Notes: generated from the letters alone by a model not told the origin. Counted from the stretch's first letter, positions 7,793-16,777 are shown. The stretch: 37,805 nt of DNA from Bacteroidales bacterium (GCA_004557185.1 SFEP01000017.1:1-37805), one strand, 5' to 3'. Translations and numbers: made by a program.

Positions 7793-8087
7793 CCCCTTCC
7801 CGCTGCATCTGCCTGGGGCGGGACGCCTACATGGTCGCGCGGGGCTGCTCCCTGCCGCAGGCAGCAGGCAGCGCAGTGAAAGGGGGTGGCGGGTGGTGGA
7901 AAATAGATGCTACGTAAAATTTTTTACGTACGACGTGAGTTTTTTTACGTACGACGTGATATTTTTTACGTAGCATCCCGTTTTAGCTCTCAGCCGCCCC
8001 GCCAGAAACAGATGCCGTGGAAGAAAGCTTCCACGGCGGGGGAAGTTTCTTCCACGGCTGGGGAAGTTTATCCCACGGCACCCCGTT
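7793..8087 (+). repeat. dispersed intergenic element, copy A (inverted partner at 22940-23214)
   Basis: This segment of about 295 bp recurs in opposite orientation at 22940-23214. It has three parts. The left block (to about 7905) contains GCAGGCAGCAGGCAGCGCAGTG. The 72-bp core (7906-7977) is bounded by inverted GATGCTACGTAAAA ends and contains two direct copies of TTTTTTACGTACGACGTGA. The right block has repeated CTTCCACGGC...GGGGAAGTTT units that can form hairpins. Copy A has one more of these units than copy B. No transposase is present, so it looks like a non-autonomous element or a regulatory repeat. The open frame through it (start 7907) exists in both copies but looks incidental. Confidence 0.85.
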
Positions 8088-8161
8088 CTGCCAGTCTTCC
8101 ATCCGTGTCTACGGGGGTGGGGGCGGTAGGCGGTGGAGCGGCAGGCAGGGGGGCGGAGCGG

Positions 8162-8244
8162 GCGCCTGTGCGCCACTGCGCAGCAAGGGCCGCACTGATC
8201 GGAGCAATGCGGCCCTTGACGATGGGGTGATGGTGCACAGGCGC
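8162..8244 (-). terminator. nested hairpin after the transporter gene
   Basis: An outer 10-bp stem (GCGCCTGTGC at 8162-8171 with GCACAGGCGC at 8235-8244) encloses a perfect inner 10-bp stem (AAGGGCCGCA at 8185-8194 with TGCGGCCCTT at 8208-8217). It begins a few bases beyond the transporter stop on the minus strand. There is no clear U-tract. Confidence 0.55.
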
Positions 8245-8252
8245 TATGGCCT

Positions 8253-9971
8253 TTAAGCACAAAGGAAGAGGATGATGGCCTGTGCCACAAGGATGCGGAG
8301 GAACATGGCCAAGGGGTAAACCGTGGAGTAGCCCACTGAGGCGGCATCGTTGTTGGCCGTCTGGTTGGCGTAGCCCAGTGCGGGGGGGTCGGTGGTGGAG
8401 CCGGCTATTACGCCCATGAGGGTGAAATAGTTGAACTTGAAGCGCACGCGGGCTATCACACCCATGATGAGGATGGGGATGATGGTGATGAGGAAACCAA
8501 CCCACACGTAGGTGAGGCCGTCGCCGTTGACCACGGTGTTCCAGAAGTTGGAACCGGCCTTGATGCCCACTGAGGCGAGGAAGAGGATGAGACCTATCTC
8601 ACGCAGCAGCAGGTTGGCCGAGGTGGTGGTGTAGGTGACAATGTGGAACTTGTAGCCATAGCAACCGGCCAGGATGGCGATGATGAGCGGACCGCCGGCC
8701 AGACCGAGCTTGAGGGGCGTGGCCATGCCGGGGAACTGGAAGGGGATGCTACCGAAGATGATGCCGACGAGGATGCCCAAGAATATGGAGCCTACGTTGG
8801 GGTGGTCGAGTCGCTTGATGGAGTTGCCCAGCAGGCGCTCTACACGCGTTACGCAGTCCTCAGGGCCCACCACCATGAGGCGGTCGCCAATCTGGATGCG
8901 CAGGGAGCGGTCGGCAAAGAGGTCCATGCCCGTGCGGGTGATACGGGTTACATTGACGCCGTACATGGAGCTGAAGTGCATCTGGCCGAAGGTTTTACCG
9001 TTGACATTGGGCTGCGTCACGAGTATGCGCTTCGAGATGATGGGTGACTGCTCAGCCTTCCAGTCCACATCGATGTGCGAACCCACGAAGGCGGTCATGG
9101 CCTCGGCATCGTCCTCGGCGCAGACGCAGTTCATTTCGTCGCCTACGGAGATGACGGTGTCCTTGTTGGGGGTGAAGATTTCGCCGTTGTGACGGTAGTG
9201 TGTGATGACGAAGGTGCGGCCGAGGAACTGGTTGAGCTGTTCCACCGTTTTTCCCTCGATGGCATGGTTGTCCACGCGCAGCGACATGTGGTGAGGCTTG
9301 GCGTGGGGGTTGTCCTCTTGGTTTTTGCGAATCTGCTCTTCTTCTTTTTCAAGTTTGATGCGGCAGATGTAGCGGATGGCGATGGTGGCGCCGATGATGC
9401 CTACCACACCAAGGGGATAGGCGCATGCGTAACCCGAGGCAATGTTCTGGCCCTGCATGTCGAGGCCGAGTGTGTTGATGGCCTCCTGCGCGGCACCCAG
9501 ACCGGGGGTGTTGGTGACGGCACCGTAGAGCACGCCGACGGCCATGGGGAGGCTCGTGCGGTCGTTGGTGTCGAACACCAGGTAGTAGAGCACGAGCATG
9601 GTGGCTACGTTGAGCAGCACAATGCCAATGGTCACGAGGTTCATTTGCACACCGTCTTTCTTGAACGACTGGAAGAAGCCGGGGCCGACCTGCAAACCGA
9701 TGCAGTAAACGAAGAGGATAAGGCCAAAGTCTTGAATGAAGGTGAGCACTTTGGCCGGACAGGCATAGCCGCCGTCCGCATCGCCCACCCCTGCCACGTT
9801 GTAGAGGTGTCCCATGACGATGCCTGCGAACAGCACGAACGTTACGCCCAACGAGATGCTACCGAACTTGATTTTTCCGAGCATGACGCCTATGGAAATG
9901 ACAAGGCAATAGAGCACCACGATATGGGCTACCGATCCCGTGTTCACGAACAGTGATTGTAACCAATCCAT
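8253..9971 (-). CDS. AspT/YidE-type membrane transporter with two RCK_C domains
   Basis: The 572-residue inner-membrane protein has the duplicated architecture of the aspartate:alanine exchanger (AspT/YidE/YbjL) family. A first membrane half (about 10-205) contains GAVTNTPGLGAAQ, and the second half (about 395-572) contains the matching GVIAGSTTDPPALGYA. Between them are two TrkA-C/RCK_C ligand-binding domains (about 229-370), recognisable by VISVGDEMNCV and IQIGDRLMVVG. The substrate cannot be told; family members exchange small organic acids. The ATG at 9971 (MDWLQSLF) is chosen because the first membrane helix follows directly; the frame is open back to 10127, beyond the -7 box. Confidence 0.88.
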   Translation of the reverse strand: MDWLQSLFVNTGSVAHIVVLYCLVISIGVMLGKIKFGSISLGVTFVLFAGIVMGHLYNVAGVGDADGGYACPAKVLTFIQDFGLILFVYCIGLQVGPGFFQSFKKDGVQMNLVTIGIVLLNVATMLVLYYLVFDTNDRTSLPMAVGVLYGAVTNTPGLGAAQEAINTLGLDMQGQNIASGYACAYPLGVVGIIGATIAIRYICRIKLEKEEEQIRKNQEDNPHAKPHHMSLRVDNHAIEGKTVEQLNQFLGRTFVITHYRHNGEIFTPNKDTVISVGDEMNCVCAEDDAEAMTAFVGSHIDVDWKAEQSPIISKRILVTQPNVNGKTFGQMHFSSMYGVNVTRITRTGMDLFADRSLRIQIGDRLMVVGPEDCVTRVERLLGNSIKRLDHPNVGSIFLGILVGIIFGSIPFQFPGMATPLKLGLAGGPLIIAILAGCYGYKFHIVTYTTTSANLLLREIGLILFLASVGIKAGSNFWNTVVNGDGLTYVWVGFLITIIPILIMGVIARVRFKFNYFTLMGVIAGSTTDPPALGYANQTANNDAASVGYSTVYPLAMFLRILVAQAIILFLCA

Positions 9972-10091
9972 ATCAGAATGTATTAAGAATGAATAAAAAG
10001 ATTTCAGGTCAGGGCCACTGGGATGGGGCGGAATGGGCAGAAAGCGCGAAGCCATTTCATGCCATGCTGCCGAGCCGCAGCCGAACTTTTG

Positions 10092-10099
10092 CAAAGTTA
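10092..10099 (-). promoter_or_regulatory. -7 box (TAACTTTG) for the transporter gene
   Basis: TAACTTTG on the minus strand fits TAnnTTTG, about 120 bp before the chosen start. The 317-bp gap between the divergent transporter and sulfatase genes holds this box and the one at 10215-10222; nothing else was recognised in it. Confidence 0.5.
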
Positions 10100-10214
10100 T
10101 GAATAAAACATCAAAGGATAAGGACAAACCTTAACAAACTGAAATATTGGTGTGCAGGGCTGACGGTTGTGCCTAAAAAATGCCATCTGCGCTCCGCATC
10201 TGTCATGCTTTTCG

Positions 10215-10222
10215 TATTTTTG
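10215..10222 (+). promoter_or_regulatory. -7 box (TATTTTTG) for the sulfatase gene
   Basis: TATTTTTG fits TAnnTTTG and lies 67 bp before the sulfatase ATG. No well-spaced -33 TTG is present. Confidence 0.45.
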
Positions 10223-10288
10223 AGGCATGAACCCTGGCGGGGTGGCCCATCGCGGCGCGTTCCCGTCTTTCCACACCTATTATATTAT

Positions 10289-11797
10289 ATGAAAACACTC
10301 CTCCCGCTGCTGGCTCTTGCGCCTGCCATGGCCTCGGCACAGGCGCAGAAGCCTAACATCATTATGCTGGTGGCCGACGATTTGGGCTACGGCGACCTTT
10401 CGTGCTACGGCACGCAGTTGGTGCACACCCCCGTGACCGACAGTTTGGCCGCCCACGGCTTGCGCTTTACCAACATGCATGCTTGTGCCTCGACTTCGAC
10501 GCCCTCGCGCTACGGCATGCTGACGGGCGAGTACCCCTTCAGGCGAAGCGGCACGAATGTGGCAGCGGGCAACGCGGGAACCATCATACGACCCGAGCAG
10601 ACCACCGTGGCCGACCTCATGCGCGCCGCTGGTTATGCCACTGCGGCCATAGGGAAATGGCACTTGGGGCTGGGCAGCGAAACGGGGCGGCAGGACTGGA
10701 ACGACACGCTCGACGTCACGCCGCGCGACTTGGGCTTCGACTACCACTACATCATGGCTGCTACGGCCGACCGCGTGCCCTGCGTCTACATTGAACAGGG
10801 ACGGGTGAGCCAGCACGACCCCGATGCACCCATCAGTGTGAGTTATCAACAGAACTTTGAGGGTGAACCCACGGGGCGCGATAACCCAGAACTGCTGACC
10901 AAACTGAGGCCGAGCCACGGACACGACCAGAGCATTGTGAACGGCATTTCGCGCATAGGCTACATGAAAGGCGGCGGACGGGCCTTGTGGCGCGACGAGG
11001 ACATTGCCGACAGCATCGTGGCGCACGCCTGCGGTTTCATAGAGAGGCACAGCAGCGAGCCTTTCTTCATGTACCTCTGCACGAACGATGTGCACGTGCC
11101 CCGCATGCCGCACGAGCGTTTTCGCGGCTTGAGCGAAATGGGGCTGCGCGGCGAGGCCATCCTGCAGTTTGACTGGACGGTGGACCAGCTATGCCGCACC
11201 CTGCGACGCCTGGGGCTGGACGAGCAGACGCTGATTCTCATTACGAGCGACAACGGGCCCGTGCTGGACGACGGGTATGCCGACCGGGCCGAGGAACTGT
11301 GCGGCACGCACCGCCCGTGGGGGCCGTGGCGCGGCGCGAAATACAGTGCCTTTGAGGGTGGCAGCGCCGTGCCCTTCATAGCCTACTGGCCGGGGGGCAT
11401 TGGGCAGGGCGGCGTGACGGATGCTCTGTGCTCGCTCATCGACGTGCCCGCCACGTTGGCGCAGTTAGTGGGCGTGAGCGTGCCCCACGGCGCAGCCCCC
11501 GACAGCCAGCAGCACCTGAGCACCTGGCTGGGACGCGACCGCAAGCCGCGCCCTTGGGCCGTGAGCATGGCGGCCAACCGACTCGTTACGCTACGCACGC
11601 AGCGCTACAAATACATTGCACCAAGCAAGGGTGGACCCATGATTACGTGGGGGCCGAAGATTGAAACGGGCAATGCGCCTGTGCCGCAACTCTACGACCT
11701 GAGCACCGACGTGCACGAAGACCACAACGTGGCCGCCGAGCATGAGCTACTGACCAAGCGCATGCAGAACCTGCTGCAAACCATCACGGGGCAGTAG
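10289..11797 (+). CDS. secreted S-type (serine) sulfatase, arylsulfatase family
   Basis: The 502-residue product has a signal peptide (1 to about 18, ending ASAQA). Metal ligands are in PNIIMLVADDLGYGD (Asp30-Asp31), and the sulfatase signature STPSRYGMLTG begins at Ser70. That serine would be converted to formylglycine by an anaerobic sulfatase-maturating enzyme; none is encoded here. ITSDNGP near residue 316 supplies another metal site. S1-family sulfatases in this phylum usually desulfate host or algal glycans; the substrate cannot be inferred. The frame is open back to 10169, but the ATG at 10289 opens the signal peptide. Confidence 0.93.
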   Translation: MKTLLPLLALAPAMASAQAQKPNIIMLVADDLGYGDLSCYGTQLVHTPVTDSLAAHGLRFTNMHACASTSTPSRYGMLTGEYPFRRSGTNVAAGNAGTIIRPEQTTVADLMRAAGYATAAIGKWHLGLGSETGRQDWNDTLDVTPRDLGFDYHYIMAATADRVPCVYIEQGRVSQHDPDAPISVSYQQNFEGEPTGRDNPELLTKLRPSHGHDQSIVNGISRIGYMKGGGRALWRDEDIADSIVAHACGFIERHSSEPFFMYLCTNDVHVPRMPHERFRGLSEMGLRGEAILQFDWTVDQLCRTLRRLGLDEQTLILITSDNGPVLDDGYADRAEELCGTHRPWGPWRGAKYSAFEGGSAVPFIAYWPGGIGQGGVTDALCSLIDVPATLAQLVGVSVPHGAAPDSQQHLSTWLGRDRKPRPWAVSMAANRLVTLRTQRYKYIAPSKGGPMITWGPKIETGNAPVPQLYDLSTDVHEDHNVAAEHELLTKRMQNLLQTITGQ

Positions 11798-11840
11798 GCA
11801 GGGTGGCGGACTCTTGCCACATGGGCATCACAAAGAATAT

Positions 11841-11872
11841 GCGTAAATGTGAACAAACTGCAACATTTACGC
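11841..11872 (+). terminator. hairpin after the sulfatase gene
   Basis: A perfect 10-bp stem, GCGTAAATGT (11841-11850) and ACATTTACGC (11863-11872), has a 12-nt loop and is followed by GTATTTTGTATTTC. It lies 43 bp after the sulfatase stop. It could instead be an operator for the next gene. Confidence 0.6.
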
Positions 11873-11922
11873 GTATTTTGTATTTCTATGCCTGAAAAGT
11901 GGCATTTCACCACACAGCACCC

Positions 11923-11930
11923 TACCTTTG
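11923..11930 (+). promoter_or_regulatory. -7 box (TACCTTTG) for the beta-barrel gene
   Basis: TACCTTTG fits TAnnTTTG and lies 72 bp before the ATG at 12003. The -33 region is not well matched. Confidence 0.5.
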
Positions 11931-12002
11931 CCACAGCGTGGAGCGGCAGGAACGGGCTCTGCGCCCTTTCATTTTCACCTAAAACCACAAACAATCCTCC
12001 AC

Positions 12003-12530
12003 ATGAAAAAAACACTCTTTACCCTCTTGCTGGGCTTGATGGCCTTCACGGCACAGGCTCAGGTGTACGTAGGTGGCAGCATGGGCTTTTGGCGCAACTA
12101 TGATGACAACCACACCACCCTCACGGTAGCTCCCGAAGTGGGCTACAAACTCTCCGACAAATGGGACCTCGGTACGAGCGTAGGCTTTACGCACCTCTAC
12201 AACAAAGGTGTGAAGGTAAACGGCATTGCCATTGACCCCTATGCCCGCTGGTCGTACGTAAAGTTCGGGCCAGTGAGCCTGCACCTCGACATGGGCTTTG
12301 GCCTGAACACCTACAAAGTGAAGGACGCCGACGACAGCCAGGTGGGCTGGCGCATTGGCGTGGCTCCCGGCGTGCGCATCAGCATGGCCAAGCACATCGA
12401 CTTTGTGGCCTCGGTGGGCTTCCTCGGCTTCCGCGATGCTGACGACGACTACTGCTCGTATGGCGAGGACGGCTTCGGCTTCCACGTGTCGGGCAACGAT
12501 CTGCGCTTTGGCATAAACTACCGCTTCTGA
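12003..12530 (+). CDS. small outer-membrane beta-barrel protein
   Basis: The 175-residue product has a signal peptide (1 to about 19, ending TAQAQ). Alternating hydrophobic and aromatic strands follow (VYVGGSMGFW, LTVAPEVGYKL, DLGTSVGFTHLY, VSLHLDMGFGL, HIDFVASVGFLGF), and the protein ends DLRFGINYRF with a terminal Phe, typical of outer-membrane barrels. It resembles the OmpA/OmpW-like beta-barrel proteins (PF13505 type) common in Bacteroidales. Its function is unknown. It stands alone between terminators. Confidence 0.85.
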   Translation: MKKTLFTLLLGLMAFTAQAQVYVGGSMGFWRNYDDNHTTLTVAPEVGYKLSDKWDLGTSVGFTHLYNKGVKVNGIAIDPYARWSYVKFGPVSLHLDMGFGLNTYKVKDADDSQVGWRIGVAPGVRISMAKHIDFVASVGFLGFRDADDDYCSYGEDGFGFHVSGNDLRFGINYRF

Positions 12531-12600
12531 GCGTCATGACGATGGGCGGGCGCCCCGTTCCTGCGCTCCGCCCACTCCTTATTATATATAGGGGAAAACA

Positions 12601-12648
12601 ACAAGAGAGGCTGCGTCGCTACTGGGTGTACGACACAGCCTCTCTTGT
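12601..12648. terminator. bidirectional terminator between the beta-barrel gene and cysC
   Basis: An 18-bp stem with one mismatch (12601-12618 with 12631-12648) has a 12-nt loop. It lies between the convergent 3' ends of the beta-barrel gene and cysC. Confidence 0.8.
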
Positions 12649-12665
12649 GGGTCGATGGTTTCAAC

Positions 12666-13265
12666 TTATGGCATACTGCCGGTGACGAGTTCCACCAGTT
12701 TGGCCACGCTCTGCTCAAGCGTGAGGCGCGAGGTGTCGAGACTCAGGGCGGGGTGCTGTGGGGCTTCGAAGGGGGCGGAGATGCCCGTGAAGTGCTTCAC
12801 CTCGCCCCGGCGGGCTCGGGCATAGAGGCCCTTCACGTCGCGGCGCTCGCACTCCTCGAGCGGTGTGCTGATGTAGATTTCCTTGAAGTCGTCGGCACCG
12901 ATGATGTCGCGAGCCAGGGTGCGCAGTTCCTCGGTGGGACTGATGAAGGCGGCCAGCGTGATGATGCCGGTGTCGACAAAGAGTTTGGCCACCTCGGCTA
13001 TGCGGCGTATGTTCTCGCGCCGGTCGTCGGCCGTGAAACCGAGGTTGGCGTTGATGCCCGTGCGTATGTTGTCGCCATCGAGCAGGCGGCACAGCAGGCC
13101 GCGGCGCTGCAACTCACGTTCGAGAGCTATGGCCACCGTGCTCTTGCCCGAGCCACTGAGCCCCGTGAACCACAGCATCATGCCCCGCTGCTTGAGCAGG
13201 GATTCCTTGTCGGCACGCGTCAGCATGCGGTCGAACACAGGATATATGTTTTCACTTTTTTCCAT
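12666..13265 (-). CDS. cysC: adenylylsulfate (APS) kinase
   Basis: CysC phosphorylates adenylylsulfate to PAPS, for sulfate assimilation or sulfation. The 199-residue product shows the P-loop GLSGSGKS (35-42), LLDGDNIRTGIN, FTADDRRENIRRIAEVA, the AAFISP motif and KEIYISTPLEECERRDVKGLY, all APS-kinase signatures. The length is normal for a stand-alone enzyme. ATP sulfurylase genes (cysD, cysN) are not in the window. It faces tsaE across a 94-bp gap holding one -7 box for each strand. Confidence 0.95.
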   Translation of the reverse strand: MEKSENIYPVFDRMLTRADKESLLKQRGMMLWFTGLSGSGKSTVAIALERELQRRGLLCRLLDGDNIRTGINANLGFTADDRRENIRRIAEVAKLFVDTGIITLAAFISPTEELRTLARDIIGADDFKEIYISTPLEECERRDVKGLYARARRGEVKHFTGISAPFEAPQHPALSLDTSRLTLEQSVAKLVELVTGSMP

Positions 13266-13270
13266 ACGTG

Positions 13271-13278
13271 CAAAGGTA
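13271..13278 (-). promoter_or_regulatory. -7 box (TACCTTTG) for cysC
   Basis: TACCTTTG on the minus strand fits TAnnTTTG and lies only 6 bp before the cysC ATG, implying a very short or absent 5' leader. Confidence 0.45.
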
Positions 13279-13299
13279 AGCCTTTTCTGTGCTTTTTCT

Positions 13300-13307
13300 T
13301 AATTTTG
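13300..13307 (+). promoter_or_regulatory. -7 box (TAATTTTG) for tsaE
   Basis: TAATTTTG fits TAnnTTTG, 52 bp before the tsaE ATG. No well-placed -33 TTG is seen. Confidence 0.45.
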
Positions 13308-13359
13308 CCCCATAGATATACATTTTCTTTGTTAAAACACGACCCACCAACCCTTGTTT

Positions 13360-13782
13360 ATGGAAATACGCATCCCCAACACTGCCGCACTGCCCGAGGC
13401 TGCGCGCAGCTTTGCCCGAGCCATGGGCCACAGCACCGTGTTTGCCTTCTACGGCCACATGGGGGCTGGCAAAACCACTTTCATCAAGGCCCTTTGCGAA
13501 GTGCTCGGCGTGGACGACGAGGTGACCTCGCCCACCTTCAGCCTGGTGAACGAATACCGCTCCGCCACGACGGGCGAACTCATCTACCATTTCGACTTCT
13601 ACCGCATTGAAAAGGAAGAGGAGGTCTACGACATGGGCTACGAGGACTATTTCTACTCTGGCGCCCTATGCTTGATAGAATGGCCCGAACGCATGGAGGA
13701 CCTCCTGCCCGGCGATGCGGTGGTGGTGCACATCACCGAACAGCCTGACGGCAGCCGCCTGCTCACCACGCAGGAAATGTAG
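13360..13782 (+). CDS. tsaE: tRNA threonylcarbamoyladenosine biosynthesis ATPase TsaE
   Basis: TsaE is the ATPase that works with TsaB, TsaC and TsaD to form t6A37 on ANN-decoding tRNAs. The 140-residue product has the Walker A motif GHMGAGKTT (32-40), the family block SPTFSLVNEYRS, FDFYRIEKEEEVYDMGYEDYF and LIEWPER. Length and order of motifs are normal. The ATG at 13360 is preferred to an in-frame TTG at 13354. The hexosaminidase gene starts 50 bp downstream and may share its transcript. Confidence 0.95.
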   Translation: MEIRIPNTAALPEAARSFARAMGHSTVFAFYGHMGAGKTTFIKALCEVLGVDDEVTSPTFSLVNEYRSATTGELIYHFDFYRIEKEEEVYDMGYEDYFYSGALCLIEWPERMEDLLPGDAVVVHITEQPDGSRLLTTQEM

Positions 13783-13832
13783 ACAAAGGGCTGACTGTCG
13801 GTGTTACATCTACTCCTTAAATTCATAGAACC

Positions 13833-16001
13833 ATGACCCGCATCTTCCTCCTTCCCCTTCTCAGCCTGCTCCTGCTGCCGCTGCATGCACAAACGGTGGA
13901 GCACGTGGCCGAACTTAACCCGCAGCAAAAGGCGGCCGCCAAGCACCTGGTGCTGACAGGCACGCTCACCACCACGGGTAACAGCGATTTCAGGCAAATG
14001 CGCGACTTGTGCTGGCAACTGGAATGCGCCGACCTGAGCCGCGCCCACTGCGCCGCCCTACCGGCCAATGCCTTTCACTCACGCCACCGCCTGCTCAGGG
14101 TGCTGCTGCCGCAGGATGTGGAGCGCATCGGCTCGCAAGCCTTCTTTGCCTGCGACGCCCTGCAAACCATCACCCTGCCTGCCACGTTGCAGAGCGTGGG
14201 CGACGGCGCTTTCAACCGCTGCAACGCCCTGCAGACGCTCGTCGTAGAGGGCACGCCTCAGCTCGGCGCCTTTGCCTTTGCTGGCTGCACTGCACTCAAG
14301 GAGGTGCGGCTGACGAGCCCCACACCGCCTGCCGCCCAGACCACAACGTTTGAGGGCATCGACCAGGCAAAATGCCGGCTGCTTGTGCCCGCTGGGGCCG
14401 AGGAGGCTTACCGCAAGGCCGAGGGCTGGAGCCGCTTCTACGCCGAAGCCTCTGCGCCCTACACCGTGTGCGACCCTTCGGCCTGCCTCGTGCCGCTGCC
14501 CGCCAGCATGACGCTCGACGGGGGCTCCAAAACGCTGCGTGTGAAAGCCAAGTGGCTGATTGACGCTCCCGCCGCACTGGCCAACGAGAGCCGGCAGGCC
14601 CGCAGCCTCATCGACGCCCGCCTCAAGGGTTGCTCACTGCATGGCCGTGCCACGCTCACGCTCCGCACCGACTCCACCCTGCCCGATGCCGAGGCTTACA
14701 CGCTGCAGGTGCACAGCAAGGGGGTCAGCATAACGGGAGCCACGGCGGCCGGTGTATTCTACGGTCTGCAAACGCTCGACCAACTGCTGCGCGCCGACGC
14801 CTCGGCAGCCTGCTGCGACGCCGTGCCGCTCCTCACTATCGACGACCAGCCCCGAACCCATGTGCGAGAACTGATGCTCGACCCGGCACGCACCTTCATC
14901 CCCTTCGACGAACTCAAGCGCTTCGTGGCCGAAATGGCGCGCTACAAATACAACGCCCTGCACTTGCACCTGGTGGACGACCAGGCCTGGCGCATCGAAA
15001 TCAAGGCTTACCCCGAACTTACGGCGAAAGCCTCGGCACGGGTGGGCATGGACGATATGCTGGTGCCCATTGCGGGCTTTTACACCCAAGAACAAATGCG
15101 TGACCTCGTGGCCTACGCCGCCTCCTACCACGTGCAGGTAGTGCCCGAAATTGAAATGCCGGGACACGAGGTGGCCGCCATACACGTGCTGCCACAACTC
15201 ACTTGCGGCGCCAAGCAAGTGCCCATACGCACCACCTGCGGCGTAAGCAACGAATTGCTCTGCCCCGGCAACGAGTTTACCTACACCTTCCTCGGCCGCG
15301 TGTTCAGCGAACTGGCCGACATATTCCCCTCGCCCTATGTGCATCTGGGCGGCGACGAAGCAGGCAACCCCGCCCTCGACTGCTGGACGCACTGCGACCG
15401 CTGCCGCGCCCTGAAGCACCAATTGGGCATCACCACCGACGACCGCAGCGAGAACTGGCGCCTGCAGCAGTACCTCTTCGACCGCGTCATCGACACCCTA
15501 CGCACCAAGCACGGCAAAACGCCCATGTTCTGGTATGAAACGGACTTCAAGCGCATACAGCCGGGCTGCGTCACCTTTTCGTGGCGCCACGGCCTCACCC
15601 GCGCCGCTGCCGAGGCTGCTGTGCGCAACCAGGCCCGCATCATGTTTTGCCCCGGCGAGCACTGCTACTTTGACTACCCCATGGCGCAGGGCGATATGCC
15701 TGAGGTAAACTGGGGCATGCCGCTCATCCCCCTCAAGCAAACCTACGACCTCGACCTCGCCTGGGGCATGGGCGAGGACTTTGAGCGCCACAACCTCTTC
15801 GGCGTGGCGGGCACGCTGTGGAGCGAATGCATCAACACCCCCGAGCGCATCTACTATCAGGCATTCCCCCGCGGCATAGCCCTGGCCGAGGTGGGATGGA
15901 GCCCGCAGGCCGCCCGCCGCTACCCCGACTTTCTGCGCCGCCTGCGCCCCGCCCTTACCGACATGCAGCGCCGCGGCGTCACCCACAGCATGGCGTTCTG
16001 A
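13833..16001 (+). CDS. secreted GH20 beta-N-acetylhexosaminidase with N-terminal BspA-type leucine-rich repeats
   Basis: The 722-residue product has a signal peptide (1 to about 19, ending LHAQ). Residues about 60-185 are BspA/LRR_5-type repeats (IGSQAFFACDALQTITLPA, VGDGAFNRCNALQTLVV, LGAFAFAGCTALKEV). A GH20 N-terminal domain follows (about 215-340), then the catalytic barrel: LMLDPARTFIP, YNALHLHLVDDQAWR, EIEMPGHE and HLGGDEA with the Asp508-Glu509 pair. GH20 enzymes remove terminal GlcNAc or GalNAc by substrate-assisted catalysis, for instance from mucin or N-glycans. Joining BspA repeats to GH20 is unusual; they may help the enzyme bind its target, which is inference. Confidence 0.93.
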   Translation: MTRIFLLPLLSLLLLPLHAQTVEHVAELNPQQKAAAKHLVLTGTLTTTGNSDFRQMRDLCWQLECADLSRAHCAALPANAFHSRHRLLRVLLPQDVERIGSQAFFACDALQTITLPATLQSVGDGAFNRCNALQTLVVEGTPQLGAFAFAGCTALKEVRLTSPTPPAAQTTTFEGIDQAKCRLLVPAGAEEAYRKAEGWSRFYAEASAPYTVCDPSACLVPLPASMTLDGGSKTLRVKAKWLIDAPAALANESRQARSLIDARLKGCSLHGRATLTLRTDSTLPDAEAYTLQVHSKGVSITGATAAGVFYGLQTLDQLLRADASAACCDAVPLLTIDDQPRTHVRELMLDPARTFIPFDELKRFVAEMARYKYNALHLHLVDDQAWRIEIKAYPELTAKASARVGMDDMLVPIAGFYTQEQMRDLVAYAASYHVQVVPEIEMPGHEVAAIHVLPQLTCGAKQVPIRTTCGVSNELLCPGNEFTYTFLGRVFSELADIFPSPYVHLGGDEAGNPALDCWTHCDRCRALKHQLGITTDDRSENWRLQQYLFDRVIDTLRTKHGKTPMFWYETDFKRIQPGCVTFSWRHGLTRAAAEAAVRNQARIMFCPGEHCYFDYPMAQGDMPEVNWGMPLIPLKQTYDLDLAWGMGEDFERHNLFGVAGTLWSECINTPERIYYQAFPRGIALAEVGWSPQAARRYPDFLRRLRPALTDMQRRGVTHSMAF

Positions 16002-16086
16002 CGATAAACAATAGAGCATGGCTGCGTGCCGGGCGCTCATCCGGTAGGCACGCGGCGATTCGTTCACCCCAAGCCCCTCTTGTGCT

Positions 16087-16725
16087 ATGAAACTAATCTA
16101 TTTCCACGGCTTTGCCTCCTCGGGTGCCAGCGGCACGGTGGAGTTGCTGCGTAAAATGCTACCGTCGGCGCAGGTCATTGCGCCCGACATTCCCGTCGAC
16201 CCGCTCGAGGCGTTGCCCATGCTGCGCCAACTGGTGGAGGCTGAGCAGCCCGACGTCATTGTGGGCACAAGCATGGGAGGCATGTATGCACAGCAAATGC
16301 ATGGCCACCTCAGGGTGTGCGTCAATCCCGCCTTCCGCATGAGCACCATGAGCAAGGTGCTGCACACGGGAGTGCATCAATGGCTGAACGGACGCAAGGA
16401 CCATGCGAAGGAGTTCAAGGTAACCAAGGAAACGCTGCAGCACTTCAACCAGATGGAGCGCGCCCAGTTCAGCGGCGTCACTCAGGCCGACCGCGACCTC
16501 TGCTACGGGCTGTTCGGCACGCAGGACACGTCGGTCAACCCGCTGAATGCCTACAACACCTTCACAAAATACTACACTCACGCCTCGCGCTTCGAGGGCG
16601 GCCACCAGCTCAACGACAAGGTCATCCACAAGGTGCTCATGCCGCTGCTCAAACAACTGCTCGGCCCCCTCTACGACGAGGCCGTCAAGCCCCCGCTGCC
16701 CGACTACATGAAGTGGCAGGGCTGA
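16087..16725 (+). CDS. YqiA-like alpha/beta-hydrolase (UPF0227)
   Basis: The 212-residue cytoplasmic protein begins KLIYFHGFASS (oxyanion region) and has the nucleophile elbow GTSMGG with Ser62. The late GGHQLND supplies the probable catalytic His. The pattern fits the YqiA/UPF0227 esterase group (PF05728), whose substrates are poorly known. It follows the hexosaminidase gene by 85 bp on the same strand and ends before a strong hairpin. Confidence 0.82.
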   Translation: MKLIYFHGFASSGASGTVELLRKMLPSAQVIAPDIPVDPLEALPMLRQLVEAEQPDVIVGTSMGGMYAQQMHGHLRVCVNPAFRMSTMSKVLHTGVHQWLNGRKDHAKEFKVTKETLQHFNQMERAQFSGVTQADRDLCYGLFGTQDTSVNPLNAYNTFTKYYTHASRFEGGHQLNDKVIHKVLMPLLKQLLGPLYDEAVKPPLPDYMKWQG

Positions 16726-16777
16726 GGTGCGCGGGGCCCGTGCGTCCCGCCGCCCTATCCCCCGAAGCGCCCACGCC

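Noticed and set aside
7907..8230. Open frame through the dispersed element (also at 22911-23099) as a small conserved protein
   Set aside because: Both copies carry it, but it follows from the repeated DNA; it has no plausible start signal, and it diverges as soon as the repeat ends.
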